A DNA stretch of 64,000 nt from Myxococcus stipitatus (GCF_021412625.1 NZ_JAKCFI010000003.1:310001-374000), one strand, 5' to 3'; counted from the stretch's first letter, positions 8,705 to 18,400 are shown. Program-made: numbers and translations. The notes: generated by a model from the sequence alone, not told the origin.

Positions 8705-9818
8705 CATGGCCCAGGGTGGGGCGGTCGTTTCGGGACTCCTCGGACTCGGTGCCGGGCAGCGTCGCCGAGCGCAGCACCTCGAGTGGACTGTCCGAGCGGA
8801 AGATGACCCAGCGGGACTGGGGCGACACGCGGATGGCCACCACGTTGGGCGCCAGCCGCAGCAGCTCGGGCCGGAGCGTCGTCGTGGGCGGCACCGTGAG
8901 CGAGGCCCGCTGGGGCCAGGCGCTCACGGGAATGGCGACGCGGACTGGCGTCCTCGCGCCGTCGGCGGGAATCGTCGCCACGGGGAACGTGTCGTTCGGC
9001 GCGACCTCCGCGGGCGGCTCCCGGGACACCCCGTGGTTGGCGGGCACCGGGAGCAGCGTCGGCGGTGTCCGAGGATGCGGCGGTTCTGCTCGCTGCTTCA
9101 CGGAGGTGGGCAGGGTCGGGTTCGCCACCGCGGGCTGCGTCGTGGAGGGAATCTCCACGCCCATCACGACAGGGATGGAGCTCATCGAGGGCGGAGAGCG
9201 GGGCGGCGGACGCGTGACGCTCGGCGTGGCGGCGTCGGGAGGCAGCGGCGCGCGCGTGGGCGAGCCGTTGCGTTGGCGCAGCATGTCCAGGCTGACGGGT
9301 GGAATCGTCGGCGCGGCCGGCAGCGGCCCCGTGGCCCGGGTCTCCTCGGCGGCGCGCAGCACGAAGGCGGGGGGCGGAGGCGGAGGCGTGTCGTGACGCC
9401 CGCGCGCGCCGTCCGCCTGGGTGAGCGCGAAGAACCCGGCCGCGTGGCTGTAGAGGCGCTCGTCCTCCAACGCCGTGGAGGGCTGCACCACCATCTGCTC
9501 CAACTGCTCCAGCTCCGCCAGCAACGTCGGGTCCTTGGGCGACACCGCGAGCGCGGCGCGCAGGGCGGCGCGGGCGCGGGACGAGTGCCCCAGCGCGAGC
9601 AGCAACCGCGCGGCGGCGCGATAGGAGCCGATGGCCGCGACGGCGCTCCCCGCGCGACGACAGCTCTCCGCGTGCCGCATGTGCAGGTTCGGATCCTTGG
9701 GCACCAGGCGGAGGATGTTCGCGTAGAGCTCCGCGCATTGCGCGTACCGGCCCTGACCGAACAACGTCTGTGCGGCGTCCTTCAGCTCCTTCAGCCTCGC
9801 CTGCTCGCGCTCGTTCAT
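8688..9818 (-). CDS. TPR protein with Pro/Thr-rich linker
   Basis: 376 residues from the ATG at 9818, preceded by GGAGGCAGGA. Residues 5-140 form about three tetratricopeptide repeats (DAAQTLFGQGRYAQCAELYA, HAESCRRAGSAVAAIGSYRA, RARAALRAALAVSPKDPTLL), a protein-protein docking module. Residues about 150-290 are Pro/Thr/Arg-rich and probably disordered. The last 80 residues contain beta-type segments (VVAIRVSPQSRWVIFRSDSP) of unknown fold. No signal peptide or membrane helix is visible, so it is likely cytoplasmic. The function is unknown; such TPR-plus-linker proteins are common in myxobacteria. Confidence 0.7.
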   Translation of the reverse strand: MNEREQARLKELKDAAQTLFGQGRYAQCAELYANILRLVPKDPNLHMRHAESCRRAGSAVAAIGSYRAAARLLLALGHSSRARAALRAALAVSPKDPTLLAELEQLEQMVVQPSTALEDERLYSHAAGFFALTQADGARGRHDTPPPPPPAFVLRAAEETRATGPLPAAPTIPPVSLDMLRQRNGSPTRAPLPPDAATPSVTRPPPRSPPSMSSIPVVMGVEIPSTTQPAVANPTLPTSVKQRAEPPHPRTPPTLLPVPANHGVSREPPAEVAPNDTFPVATIPADGARTPVRVAIPVSAWPQRASLTVPPTTTLRPELLRLAPNVVAIRVSPQSRWVIFRSDSPLEVLRSATLPGTESEESRNDRPTLGHDVWPN

Positions 9819-10177
9819 TGGTCCTGCCTCCCGAACGGATGACCTGCGGGGAAGCAGGCGGCATGCCGCGCGCCACGGACGTTCGCCGCCGGGCAATCCT
9901 CTCACCCGACCGTCCCAGGAGCCGTGTGACGCATGTCATCCACCTCCGTCACCAGGGCGAGGAACGCGCGCGTCTCGCGGCCTTTCTCGACTCTTGGTGT
10001 ACGAGGAAGCCTGTAGAAATGGATGGCGGCATTGTAACAATGAAAGTCTTTCCGCCGCGCGCTGTTCCCATCTCACAGTCAGACTTCCGTTTCATCCATG
10101 GAAGACGTGAAAATCAATCAAGCGACAGGTGTCATGGGAGGGATGTCGAGGACCCTTCACTCCCTGGAGGACGCGTG
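9819..10177. promoter_or_regulatory. Upstream region of the sigma-factor cassette
   Basis: About 360 bases without a gene, with a distinctly less GC-rich patch around 10005-10125, as expected for a promoter. It contains the 13-bp palindrome CATTGTAACAATG at 10030-10042, followed by GAAAGTCTTTCC. These lie about 140 bp upstream of the first small exported protein and could be an operator or the target of the downstream sigma factor. No textbook -35/-10 pair was seen. Confidence 0.35.
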
Positions 10178-10459
10178 ATGCGGAACGGACTGCTGGGCAT
10201 CGCGGTGATGGCGTTGACGCTGGTGGGCACGGCGGCGGGCGCGGAGGAGCGCCTCGAGCTGAAGGTGGGGCAGAAGCGCGTCCTCACCGTGAAGAACCTG
10301 TCGCGGGTGGCGCTCGCGGACCCGGAGACGGCCGACGTCGAGACGAAGGGGATGGAGAAGCTCGAGGTCACGGGGAAGGCGCCTGGCACCACGAAGCTGC
10401 TGACGTGGGGGAAGAAGGAGTCGGAGCGCAGGGAGTACACCGTGGTGGTGACGCCGTAG
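10178..10459 (+). CDS. Small exported protein, pilus-secretin N-terminal-like domain (copy 1)
   Basis: 93 residues. Signal peptide MRNGLLGIAVMALTLVGTAAGA with cleavage expected after AGA, then a single compact beta domain: LELKVGQKRVLTVKNLSRVA, LADPETADVET, LEVTGKAPGTTKLLTWGKKE, YTVVV. This order (L-x-x-G, V-A-x-x-x-x-x-D-V, L-x-x-x-x-x-G-x-T-x-L-x-x-W) is that of the N-terminal domain of CpaC/RcpA-type pilus secretins (T2SS-T3SS_pil_N). Here the domain stands alone. It is nearly the same as the protein at 11522-11824 (30 of the first 36 residues agree) and related to the C-terminal domain of the kinase at 11909. A CTGGAGG ribosome binding site precedes the ATG. Likely periplasmic; role probably sensory or as ligand in the adjoining sigma/kinase system (inference). 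Confidence 0.75.
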   Translation: MRNGLLGIAVMALTLVGTAAGAEERLELKVGQKRVLTVKNLSRVALADPETADVETKGMEKLEVTGKAPGTTKLLTWGKKESERREYTVVVTP

Positions 10460-10526
10460 CGTCATGCCGCATCGCGTGCCAGGGTGTGGTGGTGGACTCC
10501 GGGAGCCCCTGGCCGTGGAGGGAGTC

Positions 10527-11417
10527 ATGACCCGCCGTGGAAGCCGGGTGCGCGTGTTCGTGGAGGCGTTGTCGCCGGATGTCCGTTCGTTGGCGGACGC
10601 GATGGACCTGGAGTCCGTGCTGGACGCCTGGGTGGCCGAGGGGCGTGAGGCCTGGCCGGACGTTGCGCTGCCCGACGAGGACTTCTTGACGCACGTCGCG
10701 CGGCGACTGGAGCCGGGCATGGACCTGGCTTCGCTCCCGGCGGCGGACCTCTACCTGGCCTGTGCCTGCGCGTTGGGCCTCCCCTCGGCGCACGCCGCGT
10801 TGGAGCGCCACGTCCTGCCCGGGGTGGCTCCGGCCGTGGCGCGGGTGCGGGGCGGAGGCGTGGACGCGGCGGAGGTGTTGCAACAGCTGCGACAGCGGCT
10901 GCTCGTCCCGGAGGGCGCGGGACGTCTGCCTCGCATCGCGGAGTACCAGGGCGCGGGTCCGCTGGCCGGGTGGTTGCGCGCGGCGGCGGTGCGCACGGCG
11001 CTCAACCTCCAGCGCTCGGAGGGGCGGCGGGCGCGCGTCGAGGAGGACGCGGAGGTGGGAGGCCTCACGGGGGGCGGGCTGGACGTGGAGCTGGACTACC
11101 TGCGCCAGCGGCACCGCGAGGACTTCCGGGCCGCGCTGTCGGACGCGCTCGCCGCGCTCTCCTCGCGGGAGCGCACGGTGCTGCGGCTGCACGTGGTGGA
11201 GGGGCTGAGCCTGGAGCGCATCGGCGCCATGTACCAGACGCACAAGTCCACGGTGTCGCGCTGGGTGGCGCACGCGCGGGAGCGGGTCCTCGTCGGCGCG
11301 CGGGAGCGGCTGGCGGAGCGCCTCCAGCTGTCCTCGGACGAACTGCACAGCCTGATGCGCGCGGTGCGCAGCCAGCTGGACCTGAGCCTGCCCGCGATGC
11401 TGCGCGAACCCGGGTAG
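10527..11417 (+). CDS. Sigma-70 family factor, Myxococcales type
   Basis: 296 residues from the ATG at 10527, with GGAGGGAG just upstream. The middle, about residues 135-165 (IAEYQGAGPLAGWLRAAAVR then ALNLQR), resembles sigma region 2 of the Myxococcales-restricted sigma family (Sig-70_gmx1, TIGR03001). The C-terminal part, about 205-255 (LAALSSRERTVLRLHVVEGL, then SLERIGAMYQTHKSTVSRWV), is a clear region 4 with a helix-turn-helix. The sigma factor should direct RNA polymerase to a private promoter set. It is flanked by two near-identical small exported proteins and followed by a kinase with an anti-sigma-like zinc motif, which suggests a signalling cassette. Confidence 0.85.
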   Translation: MTRRGSRVRVFVEALSPDVRSLADAMDLESVLDAWVAEGREAWPDVALPDEDFLTHVARRLEPGMDLASLPAADLYLACACALGLPSAHAALERHVLPGVAPAVARVRGGGVDAAEVLQQLRQRLLVPEGAGRLPRIAEYQGAGPLAGWLRAAAVRTALNLQRSEGRRARVEEDAEVGGLTGGGLDVELDYLRQRHREDFRAALSDALAALSSRERTVLRLHVVEGLSLERIGAMYQTHKSTVSRWVAHARERVLVGARERLAERLQLSSDELHSLMRAVRSQLDLSLPAMLREPG

Positions 11418-11521
11418 CCACCGGGGCCCGCGCGATTTTTCGCGGGGGGCGTGCAACACCGTCCGGTGGCCGGTGTCACGGGATTGGAGGCGGAACGACC
11501 CTCTTTTCCTGGAGACACGAC

Positions 11522-11824
11522 ATGCGGAACGGACTGATGGGCATCGCGGTGATGGCGCTGGCGCTGGTGGGCACGGTGGCGGGCGCGGAGGAGCGCATCG
11601 AGCTGAAGGTGGGACAGACGCACGTCCTCCCCACGAAGGCCCTGAAGCGAGTCGCGGTGGGAGACGCGGACGTGGTGGACGTGAAGCCCGGGGGCCAATC
11701 CGAGGTGTCGCTGACCGGCCGCGAGGTGGGCTCCACGACGCTCGTCACCTGGAGCGGCGACGAGCAGAAGATGCTCACCTACACGGTGGTGGTGACCGAC
11801 GGAGGCGCGACGCCGACGAAGTAG
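11522..11824 (+). CDS. Small exported protein, pilus-secretin N-terminal-like domain (copy 2)
   Basis: 100 residues, a paralogue of the protein at 10178. Signal peptide MRNGLMGIAVMALALVGTVA then GA; mature domain begins EERIELKVGQTHVLPTKALK and carries VAVGDADVVDVKPGG, VSLTGREVGSTTLVTW and YTVVVTD. DNA similarity with copy 1 is highest over the signal peptide and first strand, indicating a recent duplication with later divergence at the C-terminal half. CCTGGAG lies upstream of the ATG. It starts 104 bp after the sigma-factor stop and ends 84 bp before the kinase gene, so all four genes may be one transcript. Likely periplasmic; exact role unknown. Confidence 0.75.
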   Translation: MRNGLMGIAVMALALVGTVAGAEERIELKVGQTHVLPTKALKRVAVGDADVVDVKPGGQSEVSLTGREVGSTTLVTWSGDEQKMLTYTVVVTDGGATPTK

Positions 11825-11908
11825 GCGCCAGGCTTCCTCGGGGCCTCGGACGTGGGAGGCCCCGGGCTTCCTCTGGGAGAGGGAGCTTGGGAGGATGGAG
11901 TCCCTCGA

Positions 11909-13381
11909 ATGAGCCCGCCGCCCTCGTCGATGTCTACCCCGTGTCCGGATGAGAACGCGCTCGCGGGCTTCGCCAGTGGCGCGTTGCCCGCGCCGCAGGT
12001 CTCGTTGCTGGAAGCCCACCTGGATGGCTGCGCGGATTGCCGCGCGCTGGTGGGCGCGGTGGCGGCGGACGCGTCGGTGCGCGACAGGCCCCGGTCCGCG
12101 GACGCACCCACGTGCCTGGAGACGGGGGAGACCACCGAACTGGAGGAGCCCGGCGCGGCGCTCGCGTTGCCGAAACCCGGCACGCGTCTGGGGCCCTACG
12201 TGCTGCGGGAGCTGTCGGGCATGGGGGGCATGGGCGTGGTGTACGCGGCGGAGGACACGCGCCTGGGGCGACGGGTCGCGCTGAAGCTGCTGCGCCCGGC
12301 GCGCGAGGGCTCGGAGCAGGAGCGCCGCGAGCGACTGCTGCGCGAGGCGAAGGCGATGGCGCGCCTGGCGCATCCCAACGTGTTGCCGCTCTTCGACCTG
12401 GGCTCGTCGGAGGGGCTCGACTTCCTGGCGATGGAGTGGGTGGAGGGGACGACGCTCGCGGGCTGGTTGCGCGAGCGCGAGCGTCCCTGGCGCGACGTGC
12501 TGTCCCTCTTCCTCGAGGCGGGCGCGGGGTTGGCCGCCGCGCACCGCCAGGGGCTCGTCCATCGCGACTTCAAGCCCTCCAACGTGCTGGTGGGACGGGA
12601 TGGTCGTCCGCGGGTGATGGACTTCGGCATCGCCCGCTGGGAGTCGCCACCGAGGGAGCCCGTGGACGAGGCGTCCGGCGCGGAGGCGGTGGACCCGGGC
12701 GATGACTCGGACGCGACGCGGACCGGGCTCACCCGCGCGGGCGTCTCGCCGGGGACGCCGGCCTATATGTCCCCGGAGCAGCGGCGGGGCCTGACGGTGG
12801 ACGCGAGGAGCGACCAGTACAGCTTCTGTGTCGCGCTGTACGAGGCGCTCCATGGCGAGCGGCCCCTCCCCGAGCAGCGGCCCGGGGCTCCTGTCTCGCC
12901 GGGAGGTGGGCGGAGGAAGTCCCCACGCCTTCCCCGGCATGTCCGCCGGGCCCTGGCGCGAGGGCTCGCGAGCACTCCGGACGCGCGCCACCCGTCGATG
13001 GAGGCGCTGCTGTCGGCGTTGAGGCCCCGCTCCGCGTCGCGCAACCCGGCGTGGGTCGCCGCGCTCGCCGTGCTGGTCCTGCTGGGCGTGGCGTATGGCG
13101 CGTCGCGCGGGTGGGAGGGACGTCTCGCGGGCGAGGGAGGCTCCTCCGGCAAGTTCGCCGACAGCGAGGACGTCACGTTGACGCGGGGCGAGCGCCTCCG
13201 GTTGGTGACGTCGGGGGTGTCCCGCATCGCGGTGGGAAACCCGGCGCTCGTGGAGGTCGACCCCATCGAGGGGAACCTCCAGGTCACGGCGCTCGCGCCC
13301 GGTCAGACGAGCCTGCTCACCTGGTCGAAGGAGGACGATGAGCTGAAGGTCTACCGGCTCACCATCCTCCCCGCGCCCTGA
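11909..13381 (+). CDS. Transmembrane Ser/Thr kinase with zinc anti-sigma motif and secretin-N-like outer domain
   Basis: 490 residues from the ATG at 11909 (ATGGAG purine run 8 bases upstream). Order: residues 12-50 hold CPDENALAGFASG and AHLDGCADC, an HxxxCxxC zinc motif (His37, Cys41, Cys44) of the zf-HC2/anti-sigma type; residues 95-370 a Hanks-type kinase with glycine loop SGMGGMGVVYA, Lys126, HRDFKPSN (218-225), DFG (238-240), and an activation segment GTPAYMSPEQ; a transmembrane helix about 382-397; then an outer domain 418-488 (LTRGERLRLVTSGVSRIAVG, QTSLLTWSK) homologous to the two small exported proteins upstream. It likely senses an envelope signal through the outer domain and signals to the sigma factor at 10527 (inference). 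It ends 3 bp before the convergent DUF4142 gene. Confidence 0.9.
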   Translation: MSPPPSSMSTPCPDENALAGFASGALPAPQVSLLEAHLDGCADCRALVGAVAADASVRDRPRSADAPTCLETGETTELEEPGAALALPKPGTRLGPYVLRELSGMGGMGVVYAAEDTRLGRRVALKLLRPAREGSEQERRERLLREAKAMARLAHPNVLPLFDLGSSEGLDFLAMEWVEGTTLAGWLRERERPWRDVLSLFLEAGAGLAAAHRQGLVHRDFKPSNVLVGRDGRPRVMDFGIARWESPPREPVDEASGAEAVDPGDDSDATRTGLTRAGVSPGTPAYMSPEQRRGLTVDARSDQYSFCVALYEALHGERPLPEQRPGAPVSPGGGRRKSPRLPRHVRRALARGLASTPDARHPSMEALLSALRPRSASRNPAWVAALAVLVLLGVAYGASRGWEGRLAGEGGSSGKFADSEDVTLTRGERLRLVTSGVSRIAVGNPALVEVDPIEGNLQVTALAPGQTSLLTWSKEDDELKVYRLTILPAP

Positions 13382-13384
13382 GCC

Positions 13385-14161
13385 TCAGCGCCCGCCGGGT
13401 TGCGGCGCGCGGCGGGCCTGCCTCGGCGCCTCCTGGCCCAGCAGCCGGTAGGCGCTCTGGCGGTGCTGCTGGAGCACGGGCAGCAGGTCGTCGAGCATCG
13501 TCTTCAGCTCCTTGTTGCTGGCGAACTGCTGCTGCGCGGTCATCACCTTGCCGATGTCCATGTCATGGTCGCCCACCATGGCGGAGAGGTACGCCCGGTC
13601 GAACACGGGACCCTGGAGGGCCTCGAGCTTCTTCTCCGTCGCCATCTCCGCCTCCTCCATGGCCTTCGCGAGGGGCGTGTCCGCCTTCGGCTCGCCGAGC
13701 GTGAGCTGCCTGGCCTTCGCGAAGGCCATCAGCTTCTGGTCCGCCTGGCCGTGCTCGCGCTCCATGCGCTGACCGAACTCCTTCACCCCTTGGGACGAGC
13801 CGTTCTTCTGCGCCATCTTGCCCATCTTCACTTCCATCTGGTTGGCGTGATGCAGCTCCTCGAGGAAGGCCTTCTCCTCCATGGGGATGGGCACCAGCCC
13901 CTTCTGCATCAAGGCCGCGGCGTCCGCGCTGGCGCCGGCGCCTCCCGTTCCGGAGAGGGCGTTGGGGTCCTTCTGGATGTCCTCGCCGTGATCGATGTCC
14001 TCGGGCTCGCCCATGCGGACCATGCCCTGGCTGTCATCGGTCCCGTTGCTCCGCGTGCCCTGCGACGGAGGTGGCGTGGAGCCTTGTTTCTGCTGCTGTG
14101 CCACCGTCGCGCCGCCCACCAACAACGAACCCACCAGCATCCAACCGCTCCATCGCTTCAT
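13385..14161 (-). CDS. Secreted DUF4142 protein
   Basis: 258 residues with a signal peptide (WMLVGSLLVGGATVAQQ). Residues about 25-90 are polar, Gln/Ser/Asp-rich and probably disordered. From about 95 on it matches the DUF4142 pattern, a predicted four-helix ferritin-like bundle: FLEELHHANQMEVKMGKMAQ, VKEFGQRMEREHGQAD, FDRAYLSAMVGDHD, LKTMLDDLLPVLQQHRQSAY. The conserved E, H and D/H residues of the helices are present. DUF4142 proteins are periplasmic and widespread, of unknown biochemical role. The gene stands alone, converging with the kinase gene. Confidence 0.85.
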   Translation of the reverse strand: MKRWSGWMLVGSLLVGGATVAQQQKQGSTPPPSQGTRSNGTDDSQGMVRMGEPEDIDHGEDIQKDPNALSGTGGAGASADAAALMQKGLVPIPMEEKAFLEELHHANQMEVKMGKMAQKNGSSQGVKEFGQRMEREHGQADQKLMAFAKARQLTLGEPKADTPLAKAMEEAEMATEKKLEALQGPVFDRAYLSAMVGDHDMDIGKVMTAQQQFASNKELKTMLDDLLPVLQQHRQSAYRLLGQEAPRQARRAPQPGGR

Positions 14162-14312
14162 GGCGTGCCTCCCGGGTCATGAATCCCAGGCCGGAAGGTG
14201 GCGATGGAGCGCCGTCCCCGCGAGGGGTGGGCGGGCGGGGGAGGAGGCGCCCCGCCTCCCGTCCGTCGCGGCGGGAAGATGGAGCGCTGTGTCCCCCCGC
14301 GCACGCGAAGGG

Positions 14313-14768
14313 CTACGGCTCGGCGAGCAGGAACAGCGCGTGGGCGGTGGCGATGGGGCGGGTGCGGTCGTCCTGCCAGGCCTCGACGCGCACGTTGGCC
14401 ACGCGGCGGCCCTGGCGGGTGATGATGGCGCGCGCGAAGGTGTCCTGCGGCTTGCCCGAGCGCAGGAAGTCCACGGTGAGGGAGATGACCTTGGGCACGC
14501 GCTCGGTGTCCGTCTGGAGCAGCAGCTCGAAGATGGCGGCGGACTCCAGCAGCGCGCCCAGCGTGCCGCCGTGCAGCGCCTGCAGGAAGCTGTTGCCGAT
14601 GAGCGTGGGCTTGTACGTCATGCGGCAGAGCATCTCTCCGGCCAGGTTCTCCACGCCGATGCCCATGAAGCGCGTGTAGGGGATGGCGTCGGTGAGGCGC
14701 GAGTACTCGCGCGTCTTGCGCACCTGGCGGACCAGCTCGGCGAGGGACGGGGGGGTGGTGTCGCTCAT
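14313..14768 (-). CDS. Hotdog-fold acyl-CoA thioesterase-like protein A
   Basis: 151 residues from the ATG at 14768. The hotdog signature is LQALHGGTLGALLESAA (HGG-x-x-x-x-L-x-E), followed by a central strand region VPKVISLTVDFLRSGKPQDT and a closing strand pair TRQGRRVANVRVEAW. Family members (PaaI/YbgC-like) hydrolyse acyl- or aryl-CoA thioesters in the cytoplasm; the substrate is not predictable. It follows a second hotdog gene (14774-15223) with only 5 bp between, so the two are co-transcribed and may assemble as a heteromer (inference). Confidence 0.82.
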   Translation of the reverse strand: MSDTTPPSLAELVRQVRKTREYSRLTDAIPYTRFMGIGVENLAGEMLCRMTYKPTLIGNSFLQALHGGTLGALLESAAIFELLLQTDTERVPKVISLTVDFLRSGKPQDTFARAIITRQGRRVANVRVEAWQDDRTRPIATAHALFLLAEP

Positions 14769-14773
14769 GGTCG

Positions 14774-15223
14774 TCACTCCTCCGTCCGCATGAAGGTGCC
14801 CTGCGAGGAGGCCACCGGGTTGTCCTTGTCGCCCTGGTGGACGATGGCGCGCACGAAGGCCACCTGCCGCGTGGCGCGGTAGCACTCGGCCACGGCGGTG
14901 AGCGGGATGCCGGGGCGCGCGGGGCGCAGGTAGTCGATGCGCAGGTCCAACGTGACGATGGGCAGGAAGCGGCCGAGCTTCAGGAAGATGGATGTGCCAC
15001 ACGCCGCGTCGATGAGCGTCGTCACCGGGCCGCCGGCGATGACGCCCGTCTCCGGGTTGCCGACGAGGAAGTCCGCGTAGGGCAGCTCGACGGTGGCCTC
15101 GGCCGGGCCGATGTCCACCAGCTTCAGGCCCAGCGCGTGATTGTGGGGCACCACGTCCGTGTAGAACAGGGAGCACCGCTCCAACCGGGTGGCCTTGTCT
15201 TCGGGGAGAGAGAAGTCCGACAT
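14774..15223 (-). CDS. Hotdog-fold acyl-CoA thioesterase-like protein B
   Basis: 149 residues, taking the ATG at 15223 (MSDFSLPE) rather than an in-frame GC-rich extension. Hotdog features: HNHALGLKLVDIGPAEATVE, then VIAGGPVTTLIDAACG (GG-x-x-x-x-x-x-D-x-A, the PaaI-type catalytic helix), and VTLDLRIDYLRPARPG. The Asp in LIDAA is the usual catalytic acid position. It is the first gene of a two-gene operon with the paralogue A. Cytoplasmic; substrate unknown. Confidence 0.82.
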   Translation of the reverse strand: MSDFSLPEDKATRLERCSLFYTDVVPHNHALGLKLVDIGPAEATVELPYADFLVGNPETGVIAGGPVTTLIDAACGTSIFLKLGRFLPIVTLDLRIDYLRPARPGIPLTAVAECYRATRQVAFVRAIVHQGDKDNPVASSQGTFMRTEE

Positions 15224-15415
15224 GCCCTGGCGGATAGCAGAATCAGGCCGGGATGGCGCGCCGCGTTTCCCGGCCCACGCCCGCCTGCCGTCGCTCAGGA
15301 ACACGTCCGGCCCATCCCCTGTTCACGCGCCGCCGAACGCCACCCCTCCGGGTTGGCTAGGCTCCGTCCCCTGATACGGCGTGTCTCGCCGCTCTTTCCC
15401 CCACGAGGACCTCCG

Positions 15416-18400
15416 GTGAAACGACTGACCTCCGCCCTCTGCGCCGCGCTGCTCGTCCCCACGGCGCCGTACGCCGCGCAACCCGCGGCGCCCCCGCCCC
15501 CCGTCCAGCAGCCCCCCGCTCCGCAGAAGAAGGACGACGCCGCGCGCGAGGCGGGCCGGGCCGTGGAGGTGGAGGGCGCCCAGGCGCCCACCGCGGAGGG
15601 CGAGAAGGACAAGAAGGACGCCTGGAGCGTGGACGCGCCGGGCTTCCCGTCCAGGCAGGTGAACATCGACGTCACGGAGGGCACGTGGATGAACGTCGAC
15701 GTGAGCCCCACCGGCGACGAGGTGGTCTTCGACCTGCTGGGTGACATCTACGTGATGCCGCTGAACGGGGGCGAGGCGCGCGCGCTGACCTCCGGCGTCG
15801 CGTGGGACATGCAGCCGCGCTTCAGCCCGGACGGCGGGTCCATCGCCTTCACGAGCGACCGGGGCGGTGGCGACAACATCTGGGTGATGAAGCGCGACGG
15901 GAGCGACGTGAAGGCGGTGACGCAGGAGAAGTTCCGCCTGCTCAACAGCCCCACGTGGAGCCCGGACGGCCAGTACCTCGTCGCGCGCAAGCACTTCACC
16001 GCGCGGCGCTCGCTGGGCGCGGGCGAGCTGTGGATGTATCACCGCTCCGGTGGCGAGGGCGTGCAGCTCACCGAGCGCGCCAACGACCAGAAGGACCTGG
16101 GCGAGCCGGCGTTCTCCCCGGACGGGCGCCACGTCTACTTCAGCCAGGACGTCACGCCGGGCAAGACGTTCGAGTACAACAAGGACCCGAACGGCGAAAT
16201 CTACGCCATCCAGCGCCTGGACCTGGAGACGAAGGAGATCGACCCGTTCGTCACCGGGCCGGGGGGCTCCATCCGCCCCACGCCGTCGCGGGACGGCAAG
16301 CGGCTGGCGTTCATCCGCCGCGTGCGGACGAAGAGCGTGCTGTACGTCACGGACGTGGAGTCCGGCGCGGAGCGCCCGCTGTACGACGGGCTCGACCGGG
16401 ACATGCAGGAGACGTGGGCCATCCACGGCGTGTATCCGACGCTGGCGTGGACGCGTGACGACAAGGCGCTCGTCTTCTGGGCGGGCGGCAAGCTCCAGCG
16501 CATCGACGTGGCGACGAAGAAGGTCACGCCCATCCCCTTCCACGTGAAGGGGACGCGGACGATTGCGGAGGCGGTGCGCTCGCCGCAGGCGGTGGCGCCG
16601 GAGCGCTTCGCCACGAAGATGCTGCGCTGGGTGCAGGTGTCGCCCAAGGGCGACCGCGTGGTGTTCCAGTCGCTGGGCAAGCTGTACGTGAAGGAGCTGC
16701 CGGGCGGCGCGCCCAGGCGGCTGACGAAGCAGGAGGACCACCTGGAGTTCTATCCGTCGTTCTCCCGCGACGGCCGCTCCATCGTCTACACGACGTGGGA
16801 CGACGAGAAGATGGGGACCATCCGGGTGGTGTCCGCGTCCGGTGGCGAAGGCAAGGTGCTCACCGCGAAGCCGGGCTACTACGTGGAGCCGGCGCTCAGC
16901 CCGGATGGGAAGTGGCTGACGTACCGCGCGTCGGGGGATGGCTACCTGATGCCGGGGCAGTGGAGCCGGGAGACGGGCCTGTTCGTCATGCCCGCGTCGG
17001 GCGGCGCGCCCAGGCGGCTGGTGCGTGACGGCGAGCAGCCGCACTTCGGCGCGGGCTCGGACCGCGTGTACTTCGTGCACGCGGAGCACAAGGAGAAGGA
17101 GGACGTGCGCTCGCTGAAGAGCATTGGCCTGGATGGGGGCCAGGAGCGCACGCACCTGACGAGCGCGGAGGCGGTGGAGGCGCGGGTGTCTCCGGACGAG
17201 AAGTGGGTGGCGTTCCGGGAGAACTTCAACGCGTACATCGTCCCGTTCGCGCGGGGCGCGAAGGCGATGGTGGTGGGGCCGGAGGCGAAGTCGATGCCGG
17301 TCGCGAAGGTGAGCCGCGACGCGGGCGAGTACCTGCACTGGTCCGGCGACAGCGCGCGCCTGCACTGGGCGCTGGGGCCGGAGCTGTTCACGCGCGAGCT
17401 GAAGGACGCCTTCGCCTTCGTGGACGGCGCGCCGGCGAAGCTGCCGGAGGCGCCGCGCAAGGGCGTGGACCTGGGCTTCGTGGTGAAGGCGGACGTGCCC
17501 GAGGGCACGGTGGCGCTGGTGGGTGGCCGCGTCATCACGATGAAGGGCGACGAGGTCATCGAGCAGGGCGTGGTGGTGGTGAAGGGCAACCGCATCGTCG
17601 CGGTGGGGCCCCTGGGGCAGGTGCAGGTGCCCTCCGGCGCGAAGGTGGTGGACGTGAAGGGCAAGACGGTGATGCCCGGGCTCATCGACGTGCACTGGCA
17701 TGGGGCCATGGGCATGGACGGGCTGATGCCGGAGCAGAGCTGGGTGCATGCGGCGTCGCTGGCGTTCGGCGTGACGACGCTGCACGACCCGTCCAACTCG
17801 TCGGAGGAGGTGTTCGCCGCGAGCGAGCTGGGGAGGACGGGGGCGCTGCTGGCACCGCGCATCTTCTCCACGGGCACCATCCTGTATGGCGCGTCGGGGG
17901 CGGGCTACCGCGCGCCCATCGATACGCTGGAGGACGCGCGCGCGCACCTGCGGCGGATGAAGGCGATGGGGGCCTTCAGCGTGAAGAGCTACAACCAGCC
18001 CCGGCGCGACCAGCGGCAGAAGGTGCTCCAGGCGGCGCGCGAGCTGGACATGCTGGTGGTGCCCGAGGGCGGCTCGCTGCTGCAGCACAACCTGACGATG
18101 GTGGTGGATGGGCACACGGGCGTGGAGCACGCGATTCCGGTGGCGCGCATCTACGCGGACGTGAAGCAGCTGTGGGGCCAGAGCGGCACCGGCTACACGC
18201 CGACGCTGGGCGTGGCGTACGGCGGCAACTGGGGTGAGAACTACTGGTACCAGAAGACGAACGTCTGGGAGGACGAGCGGCTGTTGTCCTTCGTGCCCCG
18301 GCGGGTGGTGGATTCGCGCAGCCGGCGGCGGATGATGGTGCCGGACGACGAGATGAACCACTTCTCCGCGGCGCGGGTGGCGCGCGAGCTGAACGACGCG

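Noticed and set aside
10178-11824. Assembly duplication of the small exported protein
   Set aside because: The copies differ throughout, more so in the C-terminal half, so this is a true paralogous duplication rather than an assembly repeat.
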